Shown here piece after piece: positions 21,402-32,329 of a stretch of DNA of 64,000 bases. The translations under genes and the position numbers were made by a program. This DNA comes from Serripes groenlandicus (lineage: Eukaryota; Mollusca; Bivalvia; Cardiida; Cardiidae): contig JASEVX010000007.1 in the NCBI GenBank assembly GCA_031761405.1, forward strand, positions 38,929,248-38,993,247, written 5' to 3'. The notes beneath the pieces are model-generated. The model saw nothing but the letters and a program-made list of their open reading frames with translations, was not told the origin of the DNA and did no database searches. Each line of letters opens with the position of its first letter. The stretch's first letter is position 1.

Positions 21402-24400
21402 ATGCCGGCCTACAAACTGGTTTACTTTGACGTTCGTGGGAGAGCCGAACTTTCTCGGTGTGTACTTGCTGCTGCTGGTGTTGAATACGAAGACGTTCGT
21501 CTTACCTCCGAGGAATGGGAAGCATACAAGTCAAGTAATACTTTACTTTACTTTATTTCCACAAATGCTGAAAGCAGTGTTTGTGTTCCAAGCTAAATTA
21601 TTTGAGTAATGGCATAATATTGGCTGCAAAGGTCAATTATAAACAACATAAAATAGCACATTTTGTGAAAACCAGACCTGGGAACACAACCGACTGCCTA
21701 CGCCTAAACATTTGACTGGCGAATCAGCGACCTATGTTTCAATAGTGTCGTAATCCCACAATTAACCCAATATCGTGTGGACAGCATATTGGGGTCAGCC
21801 CGTATTACCTATCTACCAAAATAAAGTGCCAAAGCTTAAGACAGCTCTGGACCTCCCATCTATACATAGAGATGGAGGGGCCCCCTACGTTACACAGAGG
21901 TAGGCCCCCAACATAATTACACATAAGTTACTACACCATTGAAGAACCTGCAGCTTGTGAGCGTGTCGGGCCAGGCTGATAACCCCCAAACGCTTTCTGT
22001 CTCCCCAGAACCGCCTCCCCCTTGTTGTGTCAGCTACTTGTTGAAGTTTGTGAGCATATGAGATACCTGATATGTAAGTGGAGATTGTTGAAGCAGCTAG
22101 TTAGTTAGCAATTAGTTTCCCTAGCGCTACTGAATAAGTGTTTTTTGTATTTTGGAAAGTAGAATTGAATATTAAGTATTTTGATATACCTTCTAAATAT
22201 TCCAAACTAGGGATGGGACCTTGACAGGGCTGAGATTGGCATCGGGAGCTGCATTCCTGAATCTTTCCCACTGTGAACGAGAAATTGAGTCAGCAATAAT
22301 GTTTTCTTTTGTAGGAATATAAAATGCTCTTACCCTTGTATTGGTTTTAACAATGTAAGAAGCATATGTCTGACCATATTCATCACTCTCTCAGATTTAC
22401 ATGTTTGAGTATTGATAACTTGAACAACCGCCTGATTGTATACATGTATGGAAGAGAACCCATTGAGTTCTCAAGCTGCCCGACCAAGTCACACTAGCGG
22501 ATACCACTGGACATAGCTCCAAAAGGGTCATGTCCCTAGTTAGACCTTGCCCCACCCTTGTCAACTACTATGAGCCCATTTACCTGAGAAGTAAATTCCA
22601 AAATCCCCATTATTGTCTCTCATTGCATCCGTGTAGAGTTCCAGCTCGTTATTTGTTAACCATGTCCTATTATATATCAATGTGACACCGTTGTAATTAG
22701 TGAGCAAGAAAAGCCAAATATTTATATCGGCTTTTATGCTTTTTGAGAACTTAATTTTAAGATAAGGCTTTTTTATTCCAATTGTGGCATTGATCAGCCT
22801 TCTACAAAAGGCTCTACCAGGGGAGACAACGTTGTATGCGAAATACAGTAGACCCAGCAGTGACTGCATTTCTTTTAGAGTTATCTTTCTTGAACATCAG
22901 ACTTATTTGCGTATTTGCTCATTCATGTTCATGAGTTTTTACTTTGGAAGCTGCATAACCATTTCTCCTGAATCGATTTCAATCCCCCAAAAAGTTAAAT
23001 ATGTCGTAGGTTGAACTGTTTTATCTTCAGCTAAAGGGACTCCGAAACTTGAACACAATGACTGATATTCTGTTAGCATTAGACCAGTCCTAGAAATCGA
23101 AGCTTTTTCCCCAAAGAGGAAATCATCTAAATAATGTAGGATGTCATTGACGCCGCGTGGAAGCGCGGCGTCAGTATGGGATAGGTTTTAATTTTGTACC
23201 ATGGGGTGACGTAATCGAAAAAGGAGAAACCAATGTTATTATTGTTAAAAAAACCTCTGTTGTTTGTTTGAAAAAAACACCTTTATGAATCAATAAATTG
23301 TATAAAATAATTTAAGACACAAAAAGATACAAAATAATGTAAATAGGCATGTCTTCTACCGTTATTACAACATTTTAGACACATCTAATGGGTATTTAAT
23401 AACCTTCCCCTAACTTACTAGGCTACGTTCTTTTTATAGTTTGGTTTACGACCCGATTCATCAAAGCTCAGAAAAAAGTTTCTGGCGATGTTTTGGCCTA
23501 TTTACAATATTGAGATTTTTAGATAAATGGGTAATCTTTAAAAAATCAATGATGATTCATTTTAATTACTACATATTACAGTATAATTCTAGAAACTGTT
23601 AAAACAACGTTAACCCAACTATGCAATAGGCATGGCCGTAACGTGACCCGTTCTATTTGTAAATGCAGCATGTCATCGCTTGGCGATTTTGGTCATTCTT
23701 ATTGACTAGACGACGAGGTGTCATCGGTTCCCATAGAGTAATTAAGTTGTCTCTGCTTCCTTCCGTTATGAATACTTCGCTGTTTTCACGATTTCATCCG
23801 ATTTCTAAAATTCATTGGATTCATACCCGGTTTTTCATGTTTCGTTCGAGATGAACGATTCGTACCAACTGGTTTTCGCTCTTTGCTCTTGGGGAACTGA
23901 CTTGACTGACTTTCTTTTGTTTATTTTTCAGTTTTCAACTGGCATGTTCAAAACAATTAAAGTGACATTACAAACAAACAAAACAGACTTAATAATTCTT
24001 GATATATGTTGACTATACATGTGAACTTTCATAATGCTCAATCTTGATTATAAATATCTTCCTTTTTTTTTAATTACTTCGTATTTTTTGTTTATATACT
24101 CCCGCTTTTGCTATCATACTTCTGCTAAACTGGAAGGAGAATAGACTTCCCCCTCTTCTTCCAAAGCTTATAATTATTATCTAGTTAGAGGATTTAAAAC
24201 AGTTTATTGGTAAAAAAAAAAACACTTGAGAAACTTCAGCTTGTATGACACATTATAGTTGAAGTGAATTTTAAGCAAAACGGAAACCAAATGGTTTCAG
24301 GACTAAACTTGTCATTTCACGACTAAACTTCACATGCTGAATATCACATAGATCGTAGCATATAAAACGTTTAATCCCCCTTTCTGCCCTTGGTAACCTT

Positions 24401-27400
24401 TTTATATAGGCTATGGTAACCAGGTGAGCAATATAGGCACATCTTGGCCTTCTTGTTTAACATAAAGGGACATTTGGCCTTCTTGTTCGAAATATTAACA
24501 TCCTGTCTGGTTGCACAGGTTATTTAAATGTACTGAACTGCATCTGCTTCCTTTAAGTCATGCTTCAAAATCATGCGCGGCGTTTTTGATGCTTTGCATC
24601 AAAATTCTTCTTGTTACTTTTGGTTTTCTCACCTAGTGACCAATATAGGAAAGATGCAAATTTTTCCCAAATTGCACTACTGGCTGACGAGCCCATAGGA
24701 AGCATTTTGTCATAAAAGTATTGGTTTTTAAATTTGATACCTAGCAAATCAAAATATGATGGGGTGATGGGAAGTAATGGAAAGCCTGGTTTTATATCTG
24801 TTTTACTTAAGAGTGCCCCTTTACCTTGCTTCATAATCAAATCGACTGCCTGATCAATATTTGAATATGTGAGTGTGCCGTGTTTTTACTCAATGAAATC
24901 GTTAATAGATTGGCTGTCTGGGTATGGCAAGTGGTGGATCATTCTATAGTCACCGTCTCTTTTCAGAAACCGCTTTCGGACAGTTACCAGAGCTATCCGT
25001 AGACGGAAAAGTCTTGGCACAAAGTAACTCTATCGCCAGATTCTTGGCCAAAGAATACAGTAAGTGCACTCCTGAGGACTATAGATAAGAAGTATTAAAC
25101 TGGTCTTTCCCCCACAATATCTCTCTTATTACTCAACCAAACCCTATGTTGTAGGTACTCAAAATAATCGTCTCAGTGAGACGATTCTTTTGAGTACCCA
25201 CAACAAATTGGTTGAGTGTCAAATATGGATTATTGAATATGATAATTGTCCTTTCTCTATATATTATGTATCCTTTTTGGCGGACATAGTATATATATGA
25301 TTTGTTAACAGTCGCTTTCCTGATAGTCGAAAACAGAAGCGGGGAGCGATTAAACGTGTATGCCATAACTGTAAACCACAACACTAGCTGTAGTGAAAAC
25401 GGTTGATTAATGGATTGTATGGTGCTTTACGACTCTCTCAACAATTTGTTCAGTTATATTACCGCGTTTCCTGAATAAATTACCAGTAATACTGGTCCAT
25501 TTATCCTGACACCAGCCAGTCAGTCGTAATGCTTTCCCTGCAACCCTGAGCGCCAAGGAGGGCAGGCATTACTACCACTTATGAAGTCTTTGGATGGCCT
25601 GACCGAGCATCGAACCCTCGACCTCCCGCACCCAAGCGGACGCTCTACCACTACACCACCGATGCGGTATTTATTGAAAAAAAGTGTTTAATTTTAAAAG
25701 CTCGTGACCAAATCATGTTAAATAGGTTTTTGGGCGACACAAACCCGCCTAAAGCGAAGCACAGAAGAAACCGAATCGTATAATTCTTACAACTAGTGCG
25801 ACATACGACTTTTAAAAGCATATGAATTTTGATGTCCACTAATGAAATATAACACATCATAGACCTTTACAAAAAGTGGTCTAGTTATTCCACGCCTTTA
25901 TTTACTGATGGTATGTCGGGGCTGGATATACTCACAGTAAACAATAATCTCTTGGTATTAGGGATGGGAACGAATATTCGAATATTCGAATATTCGAAAA
26001 ACGGACGAATATTCGAATACTGTTGTCGAATAAGAATATTCGTTTTCAGTGTACTATTTTCTAAAAATAAACTAAACATTATTAGTAAAATTCTGACATC
26101 GGTCGCGAGTTGGAGCTAATCATGATTAAGGGGGAAGTGATAAAGTTTGTGTATGTGTCGTTTGTTGTGTTTTTACAACGCATGTCAAAACATAAGAAAC
26201 GATAATAAAATCAATAATTGTCACGCGTACGTTAACCAGAGATCTAACCGTGTGTAACCAGACATCACATTGACGACCAGTTTGTTCGATATTTTTAAAT
26301 CAACAAACATGTATAAACGTTGACAGTCTGCAGTTCCGTAAAACCCTCCCAGCCTAACCAAAACATAGTCGATGTTTACATCAAAGACAGCTGTTGCAAA
26401 CATTGAATAAATCATATGTAAATATCGCATTACGTCTCAAAAGTATGCAGCTTTCCTCTTTACCTCTTCAAAAATGAAGTCACATAAGCGAACAAATTGA
26501 ATCGTCCGCGATTTTGTTTTCTTCCAACACGCGGTTAAATTGACTAGACGAAATCGGTAAAAGAAATATCACTCAACTCCCTATGCTTTTTGTATGAATA
26601 AGATTTATAATTATTTCGTTAATTATTTGATTCGATTCAATATTAAATATTTTACTCGGTAAAAAGCGACACCTGAATGAATATACGGCTCACAAAACGT
26701 TGCGATTTGGTTTATCGTTTGGAAGGGATTTATTTCTTGATTTACTCCAAATTGAAATTCAAATACATCTGTTGGGGAAAAAGAGAGTGTAAGTTCAGTT
26801 GAAAACATGAAATATATACGTAAACAATAGCTCATACCTTTACTTGGAAAATTGCCATTATTTGAAAAAGAAAACGGAAGTATCTGAATGGAATAACCTG
26901 AAATCGGATACCGATTTCTGAATATCGAATATTCGAATATATTCGAATAAGGAAAACGAATATTCGAATATCGTTTTCAATATTCGTTCCCATCCCTACT
27001 TGGTATCAATCACTGTTTGAAACAATGATTTTATCAGAATATAATTCATTGCTATTTCTCAATATCCACAGATAAAACATGCTTGTTCAAGGCTAAGCGT
27101 TTGATTCGATGTTATGTCGTTATTTACTCGCTGGGGGAGCACTACAAGTCATAGTTCATGAGTGGGCTACGTCATAAATGAACATATCGAGGGCTTGGCG
27201 TGAAACGGTTGTAACTTAAATTGGTATTTTTTTACCAAGGTTAATCACCTCGCCATTAAGTCTTTATAAGCGTCAAATCATTTTACTTGGTAAACAATGG
27301 AAATTTAGGTGCCATTGCTCGTTCTGAGCAATGGCACCTAAATTTGCATTGTTTACAAAGGAGTCAGAATTGCCCCTAAACCAGGGTTTTCAAAATAGGT

Positions 27401-30400
27401 TTTTAGTTACAACCGTTTCACGCCAAGCCCTCGATATCTCATGTTGGTGTCGTCGTATTACACATCTTACACGTAAACAACAAGAGTTTTATTTCGTTCA
27501 TTTACTAGAGGGATGTCGAGACTGGATATATTCACATTAAACAGTAATCAATTAATTTAAATCAATGTCTGAAACAGTGAATTTATGTGCATATTATCCA
27601 CTGTATATTCTAAATAACTCATAGAAAAACCATGTCAAAGATAACATAAATTCGATATTATTTTGTCAGACCTAGCTGGAAAGACAAACTGGGAACAAGC
27701 TGAAGTGGATCAGTATATGGAGTTAGCCAATGATTACATCGAAAAAGTTTACAAACAAATATTCGAAACGGAGGAAGCAAAAAAGGTTCGTTTTACACAT
27801 CAGCATTTCCAAGTTCTTCAATAATAATAATTCATTTTAACGACTTTTGGATATGACAGATTATTCGTGCATGTTGATTTGTTTGCTTGTATGGTGTTTA
27901 CTGGTCTCTAAACAATGTTTCAGTTTTATCACGGCGTTTCCTAAGTAAGTTACCAGTCATATTGGTCCATTTATCCTTAAACGAGAACGTCAGTCGTAAT
28001 GCTACCTTCGCAATCCTTAGCGCCAACGAGTGAAAGCCATTCCTACAATTTAGATATTTAGTATAACCCGGACGTGGATCGAACTAGTAACCTCCCGCAC
28101 ATGAGTCGACACTGTGAGTCACTACATCACCGAGGCGTTTGATTGGATACTCAAAATGCAATAATAATTACAGGCGATTAATATAATCTGAAAATAACCT
28201 GTCTTACTGAAATGGTTATGCATAGGTCCGTATCTTAAACCTTTCCGGGGGCATTTTGATAACGAACAATATCCCCTTTTATCACAATGTTTTCAACTAT
28301 ATTCAATAGTTTTACATTTGTTTCTAAAGTGTTTCTACTGCCTCGATGTGGTATATCTTACGCCTTGGTGCGGGAGGTCGCAGGCTTGATCCCCGGTCGG
28401 TTCATACCAAAATACTTTTAAATATTGTAGTAATGGCTGCCTTCCTTGGCACTCAGATTTGCGGGGTGAGTAGTGCGACTGCCTGGCTGGTGTCAGGATG
28501 AATGGACCAGTAGTCCTCATAACTGATACAACTCGAAAAGTATTGAAAGCGTCGCAAAGCACCAAACAATCAATCAATCTTTCTAAAAAGTGTCTCGAGG
28601 GCTTGGCGTGAAACAGTTGTAACTAAAATTGATATTTTTTTACCAAGGTTAATCACCTCTCCATATAGTCTTTATAAGCGTTGAATCATTTTTCTTGGTA
28701 AGCAATGGAAATTTAGGTGCCATTGCTCGTTCTGAGCAATGGCACCTAAATTTGCATTGTTTACAAACGGGTCAAAATTGCCCCTAAACCAGGGTTTTCA
28801 AAATAGGTTTTTAGTTACAACCGTTTCACGCCAAGCCCTCGGTCTACGTGTTTGCATTGATTTGTTAAAGGTCATCTGCTGCATATTTGTTGAATATGTG
28901 GAAAGAGTTAAAATACTGACCTGTCATTATATTTAATGATTTATTACTAATAACTTGATCTATTAGTTTTAAAGGTGATAAACTCCAGAAAAATATATGT
29001 TATAGTCAAAGTTTTAAAACTGTTCAAAAGTTTTCTTGAAATATTAGAATCATACTTCTGTGATAAAAGTAATAATTTCATAAACATCTTAATATTGATC
29101 GTTTGTGCTTCATTTTTACGGTCACGGGTCAACTCGGCCTTTTACAAACTCGGCCATGAGTCAACTCGGCCTTGGGTCAACTCGGCCTTTTCTGCATTTT
29201 ATAGTGCAGTGATAGATATATTTATTGCCCAATTTTATTGTCGTCGTAATTTTACTATTTGTCATGAAAAACGAGTGAAATGGGGAAATGAAAAAGAAAA
29301 TGAATACACGATTACCATTGTTTAATTAAGAAAAATAAGTTTGATAGAATACATCAATATATCAAATAACAATTCAATTTAAATCACACATTGTTTAATT
29401 AAGAAAAATAAGTTTGATAGAATACATATAATTTAAATCACACAATATTATTTGGATGACATTTATGTTTTCACGTTTTCAAACACAAATGAATATATGA
29501 ATAGAAAGCATTGAATTTTGAAATAATTGTGGGAAATAGAGTGGAAATAGAGTTAGAATTAATTTAACTCATAATGTTCTTTTAAATGTATTAACTAAAT
29601 CATCTCAGTACAGTTGACCGAACACCATACAGGGATCCACAACCTCGCAGAATCGCTGCCGTAGACATTTCTTTTTCCATATAACGGTCCCAATTCAACT
29701 GAAAACGTTCCTCAATGACAGCGCAATGTATTGACGTATACAATTTATAAAATACTTATTTTCCTTTAACATGCATATTCAGTACTGGCCGAGTTGACCT
29801 GGCCGAGTTGACCCACCCCGAGTTGACCCAAGGCCGAGTTGACCCGGATTCATTTTTACTGGGTAAACATACCCAGTATGCCAGATTTTGTACATTTTTA
29901 TGACTTTCAATTTACAATTCTTCAACATTTACTGCCAAAATTGTTTTGAACTACTTAGAACTTACGTTGTTGTTTTTATTATAGCAATATTTGCAAAAGT
30001 TTCAACATTTTGTAATTTTGATCATCACCTTTAAAGTTAACGTTAAAAATCTCTGCAGTTCTATGACTATAGCTGAATTTGACTTTCATTGTTTGATTTA
30101 GGAAGCAGAAGGGAAGAAGATTGCTGAAGAAGTTACTCCGCAATTTATGGAGTATTTCGAGAAGAGCCTTACTAAGAATGGTGGCGGGTACCTAGTTGGT
30201 AGTTCAGTAAGTAGTTCCCGCATTTTACCCTTTCCCTCATACGACAATTCTGCAGCAGACTACTTTGAACGTATTTTGTAAAAACATAAAAAATCTCCAT
30301 AACTAAATGGATAACCTATGACAAAAAGTGGAAAAAATTGTGGCAAAAGGAGAAATTGCACGTTTTGTGCAATTTCTTTTTTTGTCACTATGTTTTCAAA

Positions 30401-32143
30401 ACGCCGTCTGCTGCAAAGGCGTCAGAAAGCGTCTATATGAGGGAAAGGGCTAAACACAAATTGGCGTTTAGCCTGATTGTCTTTATTATTTAATTTAATT
30501 TTTTTTTTATTTTACATCAATTGCGAAACTTATACAACTAACGCTGAGTTACCTGGAGACATTATCAGTACTCTTTATATCTGTGCTGAAAGAAATCCCA
30601 AATGCATAACCCGCTTATCACGGGACTCGTACAAGGGACCGTTGGTAGGATAGTTCACGCTCTACAACAACATACTGCCGAGCCCCGGTAGCTCAGTCGG
30701 TAGCGACGCAAGCTTTCAATCCAGGGGTTGTGAGGTTTGACAAAAGTCACTATGACCAGCGTAATCGTCTTCCACCAATGGGCTAACAGTATATGTGGGA
30801 AAAAAGCCAGTTACTTGGAAAGTATGTTGTGTGGAGTACTGGTGTGAGAAAGCCCGGAAACACGTTACATGTATAAGGTGAACTGGCCGCCGTAATATGA
30901 CTGCAAACATGTTGAAAACGTCGTTAAACGCTAATCAATCAATCAACTACCACCGTACTTATAAGTTATGCCTCGAGTCTCCAAATTCTAGTTCAAAATT
31001 ACCAAACTCTTACATGCGACGATTTATTGTAGATGTTCACAGAATAATCTTAGATCGTAGTAGAATTTAGACTAGAAACCACTTTTTCTGAATCTGTTAG
31101 TAATTACCTGTGTGCAGCTACAAAAAAAGATCGAAAATACAAAACGCATATCATTTGCGCGAAAGAGCAATGTGATCTTGATCGCTTGTTGCAAAATTGC
31201 AAAGGTCAATTTCCGTGGGTCATGGGCCATATAATTTTTTTTATCATGCAGTCTCATGTATTATAAACGAGATATTCTACGTAAACCGTTTAGTCGATAT
31301 GAGCCGTCCCACGAGAAAACCAACATTGTAGACTCTGCGTAAAGTATCGACCCGGATCAGCATAAGCATGAAGCGCAGACTAACCCGGACAGACACTTTT
31401 CGCCTCCTGTGGATTTTCTGTTTCAGGAATCATTACTCTATACCTCTACCACATTGAGACGGAATGTGTCGGCCCGGATTAACCTGCGCGGAGAACACAG
31501 GCTGATCTGGATCGATACATTACGCAGAGTCCATAATGTTGGTTTTATCGTGGGACGGCTCATATGACCAAATGCTTTGCAAATACATGAGCACGAAGCC
31601 ATAACAAATATGACCACTAGATGTATACTTTCGAAATAGAGTTCATAGAACTGTTTGATATCGAGAAATTGCTCGTTTTGAACTTTCCTTTTCCCACAAT
31701 GTTAAAAGAAAATGTCGCCTGCTGAATAAAGCGTCGGAAACCGTCTTAATAAGGTAAAGGGTGAGTCCGTGAGGGTGACTGGTAGTGTTTGAACATAATT
31801 GGTCAAGTGCACACAAATGTAAACATCGTCACGTTTCTGATATAAAGATGTTCCCTTGACCATTTGCGTATAGAAGCTCAGAGCTAATTTGATAATGTCA
31901 AATATAATACCCACTCGCATTTGAAAAGATTTTAAATTAGAATATCCAAATATTAAGTCTCAATTCTCTCGTTTTCAGTTGACAGTTGCTGATTTGGCCG
32001 TCCAGAACGTATTTGATACGATAATGCAAAACGATTCCAGTGCCATGGATAAATTCCCAAAACTAAAGAAAAATCGGGACACCATACGCGCCGCCAAGAA
32101 TATCGGAAACTACCTGGAGAAACGAAAGCAGACAGACATCTAA
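21402..32143 (+). CDS. Sigma-class glutathione S-transferase, GST gene 1 (five coding exons)
   Basis: Coding exons 21402-21534, 24967-25059, 27670-27785, 30102-30206 and 31979-32143 join at GT-AG sites in phases 1, 1, 0 and 0 to give 612 nt, 203 aa, intact. The length and sequence fit sigma GSTs and haematopoietic prostaglandin D synthase. Exon 1 gives [19 protein letters not shown] with catalytic Tyr8, Arg14, Trp39 and Lys43. Exon 2 gives the Gly-Gln-Leu-Pro52 cis-proline turn and QSNSIARFLAKE (the SNAIL/TRAIL-type GSH motif, Gln63-Ser64). The remaining exons form the helical C-terminal domain, ending LTVADLAVQN...YLEKRKQTDI. Expected role: cytosolic GSH conjugation, peroxidase or prostaglandin isomerisation; the actual substrate cannot be read. 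Unlike genes 2 and 3 it has one first coding exon. Its introns hold a DIRS relic, hAT-like, MULE-like, SINE and MITE insertions. Confidence 0.93.
21600..22204. other. Intronic sequence, nothing recognised
   Basis: Between GST exon 1 and the DIRS relic. Somewhat GC-richer near 21840-22020. It may be further decayed DIRS sequence, but I could not align it. Confidence 0.4.
22205..23155 (-). pseudogene. DIRS-like retrotransposon relic: RT C-terminal part and RNase H
   Basis: Minus-strand reading from 23155: VNDILHYLDDFLFGEKA (RT catalytic YLDD) and SLCSSFGVPLAEDKTVQP. Then come MQSLLGLLYFAYNVVSPGRA with FCRRLINATIGIKKPY, RNase H-like WLTNNELELYTDA, and in another frame NQAVVQVINTQTCKSERV, then IPTKENIIADSISRSQW. 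The order and motifs are those of DIRS-family RT-RNase H. Several stops and frame shifts make it dead. It lies antisense in GST gene 1 intron 2. The rest of the RT lies beyond an insertion, at 24590-24965. No methyltransferase or tyrosine recombinase part was found. Confidence 0.82.
23156..24612 (-). mobile_element. Element nested in the DIRS relic (copy 1 of an inverted pair)
   Basis: It splits the DIRS RT between ...SLGEKTKSN and NDILHYLDDF. The minus-strand start is AATTTTGATGCAAAGCATCAAA then GACGCCGCGC. The end is a GC-rich hairpin GACGCCGCG..CGCGGCGTC (23149-23172). About 1.45 kb, no protein recognised. A second copy lies at 33475-34790 in plus orientation. Superfamily unknown. Confidence 0.72.
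24590..24965 (-). pseudogene. DIRS-like RT, N-terminal part, abutting GST exon
   Basis: Minus-strand reading: KRDGDYRMIHHLPYPDSQSI, then GKGALLSKTDIKPGFPLLPI, PSYFDLLGIKF and LPMGSSASSAIWEKFASFLY. These match DIRS RT motifs (SKTDIKSAF, LPMGCS-S). One stop falls after INDFIE. Its first codons (LKRDG) begin directly against the 3' splice site of the GST exon at 24967, so their antisense forms that intron's pyrimidine tract. Confidence 0.85.
25131..25217. mobile_element. 87-bp near-perfect hairpin element
   Basis: ACTCAACCAAACCCTATG ... with central CGTCTCAGTGAGACG and mirror CCCACAACA..TTGGTTGAGT. It is the same core as in both arms of the inverted repeat around the FReD gene (about 970-1050 and 6040-6130), so it is a dispersed foldback family. 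Confidence 0.8.
25403..25667 (-). repeat. tRNA-derived SINE in GST gene 1 intron
   Basis: Common family. Minus-strand head ...GGTGGTGTAGTGGTAGAGCG, body CTTGGCGCTCAGGGTTGCAG, tail AAAGCACCATACAATCC. Confidence 0.82.
25959..26998. mobile_element. Non-autonomous hAT-like element with 8-bp target duplication
   Basis: 1040 bp. Left end TAGGGATGGGAACGAATATT, right end its inverse AATATTCGTTCCCATCCCTA. The subterminal regions are dense in CGAATATTCG. It is flanked by CTTGGTAT on both sides (25951-25958 and 26999-27006). An 8-bp duplication and (T/C)AGGG..GGGAAC ends fit the hAT superfamily. No transposase is seen inside. Confidence 0.9.
27187..27434. mobile_element. Palindromic MITE, TCGAGGGCTTGGCGTG family, copy 1
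   Basis: Terminal inverted repeats TCGAGGGCTTGGCGTGAAAC / GTTTCACGCCAAGCCCTCGA flanked by TA. The inner hairpin is TTAGGTGCCATTGCTC / GAGCAATGGCACCTAA. The same family occurs at 28595-28842 and 58067-58250. Confidence 0.88.
27873..28137 (-). repeat. tRNA-derived SINE in GST gene 1 intron
   Basis: Common family, more diverged: GGTGTTTACTGG tail, CGCAATCCTTAGCGCCAACG body, CATCACCGAGGCG head on the plus strand. Confidence 0.72.
28228..28330. mobile_element. MITE fragment
   Basis: AAACCTTTCCGGGGGCATTTTG... ACAATATCCCCTTTTATCACAATGTTTTCAACT: a diverged half of the CCCTTTC family. The piece at about 28855-28915 (GGTCATCTGCTGCATATTTG..GTGGAAAGAGTTAA) looks like its other half, separated by the SINE and the MITE at 28595. 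Confidence 0.55.
28340..28580 (+). repeat. tRNA-derived SINE, plus orientation
   Basis: The only clear plus-strand copy of the common family: GCCTCGATGTGGTATATC, B box CAGGCTTGATCCCCGG, GGTGTCAGGATGAATGGACC, tail AGCACCAAACAATCAATCAA. Confidence 0.82.
28595..28842. mobile_element. Palindromic MITE, TCGAGGGCTTGGCGTG family, copy 2
   Basis: Nearly identical to 27187-27434 through its whole 248-bp length, 1.4 kb away in the same intron. Confidence 0.88.
29120..29848. mobile_element. Foldback/MULE-like element with 11-bp target duplication
   Basis: The ends carry repeated GGGTCAACTCGGCC units (two to four each side, inverted relative to each other). Flanks TTCATTTTTAC (29109-29119 and 29849-29859) are identical. 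The 729-bp interior is AT-rich with no transposase. The target-duplication length fits MULE-type elements but the superfamily is uncertain. It lies in GST gene 1 intron 4. Confidence 0.8.
30225..30453. mobile_element. CCCTTTC MITE, full-length, in GST gene 1 intron
   Basis: TTTACCCTTTCCCTCATACG ... GTGGCAAAAGGAGAAATTGC facing GCAATTTC ... GCGTCTATATGAGGGAAAGGG. It is closest to the intact copy at 16126-16356, sharing TGGATAACCTATGACAAAAA. Confidence 0.85.
30682..30945 (+). repeat. tRNA-derived SINE, plus orientation, AATCAATCAATC tail
   Basis: Head GCCCCGGTAGCTCAGTCGGT (box A as in tRNA-Ala/Val types), body with CGTCTTCCACCAATGGGC and GGTGAACTGGCCGCCGTAA, tail GTCGTTAAACGCTAATCAATC. It defines the second SINE family of the window. 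Confidence 0.82.
31299..31563. mobile_element. Palindromic interspersed repeat ATGAGCCGTCCC, copy 1
   Basis: Inverted ends ATGAGCCGTCCCACGAGAAA / ATCGTGGGACGGCTCAT. The subterminal ACCAACATTGTAGACTCTGC is mirrored. Copy 2 at 38449-38708. No coding capacity. Confidence 0.88.
31655..31765. mobile_element. MITE right half
   Basis: AGAAATTGCTCGTTTTGAAC then TTTTCCCACAATGTTA.. GTCGCCTGCTGAATAAAGCG ... AAGGTAAAGGGT. A diverged CCCTTTC-family fragment. Confidence 0.5.
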
Positions 32144-32149
32144 ACAGAG

Positions 32150-32178
32150 ACCTAAAATAACATTATGTTATTTTAGGT
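32150..32178. other. Perfect 29-bp palindrome in the GST gene 1 3' UTR
   Basis: ACCTAAAATAACAT, one T, then its exact reverse complement, starting seven bases after the stop codon. In RNA it would form a 14-bp stem with a very small loop. Confidence 0.95.
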
Positions 32179-32215
32179 TTCTGATCTAAATAAGAACTTA
32201 ATCTTTTTTTTAACT

Positions 32216-32221
32216 AATAAA
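32216..32221 (+). terminator. AATAAA polyadenylation signal of GST gene 1
   Basis: First AATAAA after the stop codon (73 bp downstream), followed by T-rich sequence. Confidence 0.65.
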
Positions 32222-32329
32222 GCTTCTTTTAGTTCGAGTTTTCTTTCCAAATGATCATCATCATTCATGTATCATTCCGTTATACTCAACTCAAGCGTTT
32301 GTTAAATCGCTTGTGTGTTCAGATGATTG

